Positions 13,957-17,424 of a stretch of 17,424 nucleotides of DNA are shown one piece after another. The notes under the pieces were generated by a model, which did not search any database, was not told the origin of the DNA, and saw only the letters and a program-made list of their open reading frames with translations. The position numbers and the translations under genes were made by a program. The stretch comes from Bacteroidetes bacterium UBA2364. GTDB taxonomy: Bacteria > Bacteroidota > Rhodothermia > Rhodothermales > UBA2364. The stretch is taken from the NCBI GenBank assembly GCA_002344075.1, contig DDTM01000092.1, forward strand, positions 1 to 17,424, given 5' to 3'. Position 1 is the first letter of the stretch. Each line of letters opens with the position of its first letter.

Positions 13957-14337
13957 ATGCCACGTATTGCAGGTGTAGATATTCCCGCTAATAAGCGCGG
14001 AGATATTTCGTTGAGTTACATTTTTGGAATTGGCGTAAACAATGCCAAAGAAGTACTCGCTAAAGCTGATATTGATCCAGACCGCAAAGCATCTTCCTGG
14101 AGTGAGGATGAAACGGCTACCATCCGCCGCATCGTTGAAGACGATTTTGTGGTTGAAGGCCAACTTCGTACCGAAATCCAGTTGAACATCAAGCGGTTGA
14201 TGGATATTAAGTCTTATCGCGGACTTCGCCACCGTAAAGGCTTGCCAGTTCGTGGACAGCGCACGAAAACCAATGCACGTACTCGGAAGGGGCGTCGTCG
14301 GACGGTTGCCGGAAAGAAAAAGGCACCGAAGAAATAA
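13957..14337 (+). CDS. rpsM: 30S ribosomal protein S13 (uS13)
   Basis: Protein of the 30S head that contacts P-site tRNA and makes bridges to 23S rRNA and L5. The 126-aa product starts MPRIAGVDIPANKRGDISLSYIFGIG, with the helix-two-turns-helix region near residues 14-60. It continues through RTEIQLNIKRLMDIKSYRGLRHRKGLPVRGQRTKTNARTRKG, the universal S13 core, to a lysine-rich tail (AGKKKAPKK). The ATG is 15 nt after rpmJ. Identification is certain. Confidence 0.99.
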   Translation: MPRIAGVDIPANKRGDISLSYIFGIGVNNAKEVLAKADIDPDRKASSWSEDETATIRRIVEDDFVVEGQLRTEIQLNIKRLMDIKSYRGLRHRKGLPVRGQRTKTNARTRKGRRRTVAGKKKAPKK

Positions 14338-14349
14338 CAGGAATTTTTT

Positions 14350-14373
14350 CGATATACTTTTTTGGGTATATCG
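14350..14373 (+). promoter_or_regulatory. AT-rich hairpin in the rpsK leader
   Basis: CGATATAC (14350-14357) pairs perfectly with GTATATCG (14366-14373) around TTTTTTGG. A related stretch, ATATCGGGTATAT (14401-14413), lies downstream and could compete for pairing. The spacer between rpsM and rpsK is 110 nt. The function is unknown; the T-run is in the loop, so it does not look like a terminator. Confidence 0.35.
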
Positions 14374-14447
14374 TAGAAATTTAACAGCCTGTAATTCCCT
14401 ATATCGGGTATATGGCTTAAGCATAGGAAAACCAGTTTATAAAAACC

Positions 14448-14858
14448 ATGGCAAAACAATCTGCTGCACAAAAAGCGGCGGCTGCGGCCCGGAAAAAGAA
14501 AAAAGCGAATGTGACCCCAGAGGGGTTTGCGTACATTCAGGCAACGTTTAACAACGTGTTGGTTACGCTTACAGACTCCTCCGGAAATGCAATTTCCTGG
14601 GCATCAGCCGGAAAAATGGGATTTAAGGGTAGCCGCAAAAATACACCTTACGCTGCGCAAGTTGCTGCTGCCAATGCAGCAAAAGAGGCCTATGATCTTG
14701 GTCTTCGCAAAGTAGATGTTTTTGTAAAAGGTCCCGGATCTGGCCGTGAATCTGCAATACGTGCAATTGCTTCAGCAGGAATTGATGTATTAACGATTCG
14801 CGATACCACACCGATTCCACACAATGGATGCCGCCCGCCCAAGCGTCGGCGTGTATAA
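14448..14858 (+). CDS. rpsK: 30S ribosomal protein S11 (uS11)
   Basis: Platform protein of the 30S subunit near the E site and mRNA exit. The 136-aa product has an alanine-lysine-rich N-terminal arm (MAKQSAAQKAAAAARKKKK), then AYIQATFNNVLVTLTDSSGN, SWASAGKMGFKGSRKNTPYAAQ, VFVKGPGSGRESAIRA and the C-terminal TPIPHNGCRPPKRRRV. The Asn-Gly in that tail is the site known to form isoaspartate in E. coli S11. The gene follows a 110-nt spacer containing an AT-rich hairpin and precedes the rpsD leader. Confidence 0.98.
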   Translation: MAKQSAAQKAAAAARKKKKANVTPEGFAYIQATFNNVLVTLTDSSGNAISWASAGKMGFKGSRKNTPYAAQVAAANAAKEAYDLGLRKVDVFVKGPGSGRESAIRAIASAGIDVLTIRDTTPIPHNGCRPPKRRRV

Positions 14859-14966
14859 GTATTAATTCAGTAACCTCCTGTTGTCAATAAAAAGATGACA
14901 GGGTCTTCGGGCGCACTTTCACTTCGTTAAACGATACGTAGTAATACCCCCGAAAGCCAACCAACC

Positions 14967-14975
14967 AGAGGAGAT
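14967..14975 (+). promoter_or_regulatory. Strong Shine-Dalgarno site of rpsD
   Basis: AGAGGAGAT lies 3 to 4 nt before the ATG at 14979 and is the strongest ribosome binding site in the window. Most neighbours lack such a site. The 120-nt leader also contains GTATTA (14859-14864) complementary to TAATAC (14942-14947) and a TGTCA/TGACA pairing. Confidence 0.6.
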
Positions 14976-14978
14976 AAA

Positions 14979-15581
14979 ATGGCTCGTTACAGAGGCCCCA
15001 AACAGAAATTGGCCAGACGGTTTCGAGAACCGATTTTTGGCCCCAGCAAGTCGCTTGAGCGTAAGCCTTATCCGCCAGGACAACATGGTCCCTCCCGGCG
15101 TGGTAAAGAAAGCGAATACTCGATACAGCTGAAAGAAAAACAAAAAGCCAAACACATTTATGGCTTGTTGGAGCGCCAGTTCCGCAATCTTTTCGAGAAG
15201 GCGCACCGTCGGAAAGGGGTTACAGGTGAAAACCTGCTCCAATTTTTAGAAGCCCGATTAGACAATGTGGTATTCCGCCTCGGCTTCGGTCGTACGCGCC
15301 GTCAGGCGCGGCAGCTGGTTACACACTGTCATGTCACCGTCAATGATCATCCGGTCAATATTCCCTCCTATCAGGTTCGTCCGGGAGATGTCATTGCGAT
15401 TCGTCCCAAAAGCCGTCAACTTACGGTAGTTTTGGATAACCTGAGCCGTAATCGTCGGACGGTAGCTTGGATGGAAGTTGATCGCAACTTGTTGACCGGA
15501 AAATATTTAGAGAATCCGCGTCGTGAAGACATTCCGGAAAACATTAAGGAACAACTCATCGTCGAACTTTACTCCAAGTAA
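14979..15581 (+). CDS. rpsD: 30S ribosomal protein S4 (uS4), zinc-free
   Basis: Primary 16S rRNA-binding protein that starts 30S assembly; in E. coli it represses the alpha operon. The 200-aa product starts MARYRGPKQKLARRF and has KPYPPGQHG. The S4 RNA-binding domain lies around residues 91-152 with ARLDNVVFRLGFGRTRRQARQ and VNDHPVNIPSYQVRPGD, and the end is ENIKEQLIVELYSK. The N-terminal CxxC-type zinc motif of some S4 proteins is absent. Its leader is 120 nt with a strong Shine-Dalgarno, unusual for this window, so autoregulation through this site is conceivable but unproven. Confidence 0.98.
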   Translation: MARYRGPKQKLARRFREPIFGPSKSLERKPYPPGQHGPSRRGKESEYSIQLKEKQKAKHIYGLLERQFRNLFEKAHRRKGVTGENLLQFLEARLDNVVFRLGFGRTRRQARQLVTHCHVTVNDHPVNIPSYQVRPGDVIAIRPKSRQLTVVLDNLSRNRRTVAWMEVDRNLLTGKYLENPRREDIPENIKEQLIVELYSK

Positions 15582-15626
15582 TGCTGTTGTTAGTACTACG
15601 GGGGTATTGTTCACTCAAGGTGCTAT

Positions 15627-15654
15627 GGTAGGAGGTTTAAAATCCACTTCTACC
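15627..15654 (+). terminator. Terminator-like hairpin between rpsD and rpoA
   Basis: GGTAGGAG (15627-15634) pairs with CTTCTACC (15647-15654) in 8 bp with one G-U pair and a 12-nt loop. GATTTTCTT follows, a broken T-tract. It would be a partial terminator or attenuator that lowers rpoA relative to the r-proteins. It ends 20 nt before the rpoA ATG. Confidence 0.4.
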
Positions 15655-15674
15655 GATTTTCTTAGGATAAAAAC

Positions 15675-16664
15675 ATGCAATTGAATACTATGAGCACCAC
15701 AGCCCTTAAAATGCCGGAAGGCGTACAAGTAGAAGAGTTAACCCCGCAATATGGTCGTTTTGCGATTCAACCCCTCGAAAGAGGATTTGGTGTGACAATC
15801 GGAAACGCATTTCGTCGGGTATTGTTGTCTTCATTGGAGGGGACTGCAATCACGGCACTTAAAATAGACGGGGTACAACACGAGTTTTCCACCATTCCGG
15901 GTGTATCGGAAGATGTGGTGGAGATTATTTTAAACCTCAAAGGGGTACGGTTGAAGTATGACGATGAGCCAGAAAACCCTATTTTCCTGACCCTGAAGGG
16001 GCCTGGAAACTGGACGGCAAAAGACATCGCCGATGCAACAGGTGAATACGAGGTGTTGAACCAAGATCATCATATTGCAACGCTTGCCGACTCAGCCCGG
16101 TTGATCGTCGAACTACGTTTGGGGCGTGGGCGCGGATATATACCCGCATCCGATAATAAGCGCGCAGATGATCCTATTGGGGTGATCGCCATAGACGCTA
16201 TCTATACCCCGATCAAGTCGGTTCAATACCATGTAACACCTACTCGTGTAGGTCAGCGTGTGGACTATGAGCGCTTGTCGCTTGAGTTGGAAACCGATGG
16301 GTCTATCTCGCCGGAAGAAGCCATTACCGAAGCGGCTAAAATTCTGCGAGATCACATCAACCTTTTTGTCCGGATGGATGAAGAGCCTGAGCCGATGGTG
16401 GCGGTTAAAGAGGTGGATGAAGAAGTTCAGCGTGTTCGTTCGTTGCTTTTGCAGAGTGTGGATGAGCTAGAACTGTCTGTACGGGCACACAATTGCCTGA
16501 AAGCTGCCAACATCAAAACCATTGGTGATTTGGTACGTCGCGAAGAGTCCGAAATGCTCAAGTTCCGCAATTTTGGCCGTAAGTCCCTTATGGAATTGGC
16601 GCAAGTCTTGGAGGAACGCAATCTTCGCTTCGGAACGGAAGTAGATAAGTATCTCGAAGACTAA
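15675..16664 (+). CDS. rpoA: DNA-directed RNA polymerase subunit alpha
   Basis: Two copies form the platform on which RNA polymerase assembles, and the C-terminal domains contact UP-element DNA and activators. The 329-aa product is standard. The N-terminal dimerisation domain has ERGFGVTIGNAFRRVLLSSLEG (residues 35-56) and VQHEFSTIPGVSEDVVEIILNLKG. It passes through an acidic linker (DEEPEPMVAVKEVDEE, 235-250) to the CTD with SVDELELSVRAHNCLKAANI. R270 and N273 correspond to E. coli R265 and N268, and G301 and K303 to G296 and K298, so UP-element binding residues are kept. AGGA at 15664-15667 supports the ATG at 15675. Confidence 0.99.
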   Translation: MQLNTMSTTALKMPEGVQVEELTPQYGRFAIQPLERGFGVTIGNAFRRVLLSSLEGTAITALKIDGVQHEFSTIPGVSEDVVEIILNLKGVRLKYDDEPENPIFLTLKGPGNWTAKDIADATGEYEVLNQDHHIATLADSARLIVELRLGRGRGYIPASDNKRADDPIGVIAIDAIYTPIKSVQYHVTPTRVGQRVDYERLSLELETDGSISPEEAITEAAKILRDHINLFVRMDEEPEPMVAVKEVDEEVQRVRSLLLQSVDELELSVRAHNCLKAANIKTIGDLVRREESEMLKFRNFGRKSLMELAQVLEERNLRFGTEVDKYLED

Positions 16665-16670
16665 CCTTAT

Positions 16671-16730
16671 TCGTGTGCGATGTATTGGCTTTTGTGCCTC
16701 CAATCTGCACACCTCCATACTTGCACACGA
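16671..16730 (+). promoter_or_regulatory. Competing hairpins in the rplQ leader
   Basis: TCGTGTGC (16671-16678) is perfectly complementary to GCACACGA (16723-16730), and its GTGTGC part also to GCACAC at 16707-16712. In the second pairing ATTGG (16684-16688) with CCAAT (16700-16704) forms an inner helix. One left arm thus has two possible right arms, as in the rpsJ leader. The region starts 6 nt after rpoA and ends 17 nt before rplQ. Confidence 0.45.
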
Positions 16731-16747
16731 CATACTGCTGAAAAAAC

Positions 16748-17206
16748 ATGAGACACGGAGTTAAAGAATCCCGACTTGGCCGTACCGCATCGCATCGCAA
16801 GGCGACGATGATGGCTCTTTCTACGGCGCTGATTCAACATAAACGGATAACCACAACTTTGCCAAAGGCAAAAGCGCTTCGGCAACATGTGGAATCTATC
16901 ATCAACCGCGCAAAGGCCGATACGATGCACAATCGTCGCGAGGCATTCCGTAATCTGCAAGACAAAGAGGCTGTAAAAGAACTCTTTGGTGATGTTGCGG
17001 AAAAGATTAGCGGTCGGAATGGTGGTTATACCCGCGTGATTCGCTTGGGCGTGCGGAAAGGAGATGCGGCTGAAATGGCCATGATTGAATTGGTGGACTA
17101 TAATGATGTACGTCCGGATGGTGCTTCTGCTGCAAAGAAGAAGACGCGCCGCTCCCGTCGTGGAAAAGCGGCTTCCAAGCAAGAAAATCCTTCAACGGAA
17201 GCGTAA
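16748..17206 (+). CDS. rplQ: 50S ribosomal protein L17 (bL17)
   Basis: Bacterial large-subunit protein near the tunnel exit. The 152-aa product starts MRHGVKESRLGRTASHRKATM and has HKRITTTLPKAKALRQHVE, IINRAKAD, GGYTRVIRLGVRKGDAAEMAMIEL, and then the family core ends near residue 117. Residues about 121-152 form a basic, polar tail (AAKKKTRRSRRGKAASKQ) typical of many Bacteroidota L17 proteins. The ATG fits homologues. It is the last gene of the cluster; an intrinsic terminator begins 26 nt after its stop and a group II intron follows at once. Confidence 0.97.
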   Translation: MRHGVKESRLGRTASHRKATMMALSTALIQHKRITTTLPKAKALRQHVESIINRAKADTMHNRREAFRNLQDKEAVKELFGDVAEKISGRNGGYTRVIRLGVRKGDAAEMAMIELVDYNDVRPDGASAAKKKTRRSRRGKAASKQENPSTEA

Positions 17207-17232
17207 TAGGTCATACTATCTGGCTAAGATTG

Positions 17233-17262
17233 GGCTGTTCATCTCGTATGGACAGCCTTTTT
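17233..17262 (+). terminator. Intrinsic terminator of the ribosomal protein cluster
   Basis: GGCTGTTC (17233-17240) pairs with GGACAGCC (17250-17257) in 8 bp with one G-U pair and a 9-nt loop, followed directly by TTTTT (17258-17262). It lies 26 nt after the rplQ stop and is the best terminator in the window. The group II intron starts immediately after the T-run, so this hairpin probably also served as the insertion target. Confidence 0.85.
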
Positions 17263-17424
17263 GTGTCTGCGCCCGGCATGGGCGCAGACTTGGCGGTGGA
17301 AGTCCGCTACACGCTTGACAGCGAGGAGTATTAGCCAAAGGCAAGGGTGTCCGTCGCGAGGCGGAATCTGAAGGAAGCCGGCGGCAAAGTCCCGACCTGA
17401 CGAACAGAAACCACATACAAGGCC
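17263..17424 (+). mobile_element. Group II intron, class C-like, 5' part, cut by window end
   Basis: The 5' end reads GTGTCTGCGCCCGGCATGGG, close to the GUGYG start of group II introns. GTCTGCGCCC (17265-17274) pairs perfectly with GGGCGCAGAC (17280-17289) around GGCAT. Then GCGG (17293-17296) pairs with CCGC (17304-17307), loop TGGAAGT. GCAAGGGTGTCCGT (17341-17354) precedes a hairpin CCGTC-GCGA-GGCGG (17351-17364) with a GNRA tetraloop, followed by GGAATCTGAAGGAAGC (17363-17378). These are domain I elements which, from memory, closely resemble the Oceanobacillus iheyensis IIC intron. The reverse transcriptase/maturase gene and the catalytic domains V-VI would lie beyond 17424 and are not visible. 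The orientation is the same as rplQ. Confidence 0.85.

Noticed and set aside
13858..14424. 188-codon frame on the - strand over rpmJ, rpsM and the rpsK leader
   Set aside because: Opposite-strand shadow of certain genes, with no family-like motifs.
17085..17416. Small open frames on both strands over the rplQ end and intron region
   Set aside because: They overlap rplQ, the terminator and structured intron RNA, and show no known protein motifs; the intron protein would lie further downstream.

Overview
The window is the S10-spc-alpha ribosomal protein supercluster of a bacterium, all on the + strand. It holds 30 housekeeping genes in the classic order: rpsJ-rplC-rplD-rplW-rplB-rpsS-rplV-rpsC-rplP-rpmC-rpsQ, rplN-rplX-rplE-rpsN-rpsH-rplF-rplR-rpsE-rpmD-rplO-secY, and map-infA-rpmJ-rpsM-rpsK-rpsD-rpoA-rplQ. 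One extra gene, for a small lipoprotein, is also present. The order secY-map-infA-rpmJ without adk, cysteine-free L36, S14 and S4, few strong Shine-Dalgarno sites and a promoter-like TTG-N19-TAnnTTT element all suggest Bacteroidota or a near relative (Rhodothermia/Balneolia-like). This is inferred from family knowledge, not from a search.

Layout. Positions 1-104 hold the leader of rpsJ with a 14-bp hairpin. A predicted lipoprotein gene (504-962) lies between rpsJ and rplC, a junction that is nearly always direct in bacteria, and a GC-rich hairpin follows it. From rplC to rpmD (1099-10633) the order is canonical, but many spacers are 50-130 nt and several carry palindromes. The strongest is a perfect 17-bp hairpin between rpsN and rpsH. 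The longest spacer (10634-10818) has a terminator-like hairpin followed by a promoter-like motif, so rplO-secY and downstream genes may be partly transcribed on their own. The alpha part (12709-17206) ends with rplQ and a clear intrinsic terminator.

Directly after that terminator's T-run, at 17263, the sequence becomes the 5' end of a group II intron RNA and runs off the window. Its motifs look like the bacterial class C (IIC) introns, which are known to insert behind intrinsic terminators.

How the genes work together: the r-proteins build both ribosomal subunits, IF-1 starts translation, SecY exports nascent proteins, Map trims initiator methionine, and RpoA nucleates RNA polymerase. No tRNA, rRNA or CRISPR was seen, and no gene-free stretch exceeds 300 bases. 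The most noteworthy items are the IIC intron behind the rplQ terminator, the lipoprotein insertion, and the set of structured spacers that may act as leader or processing elements.
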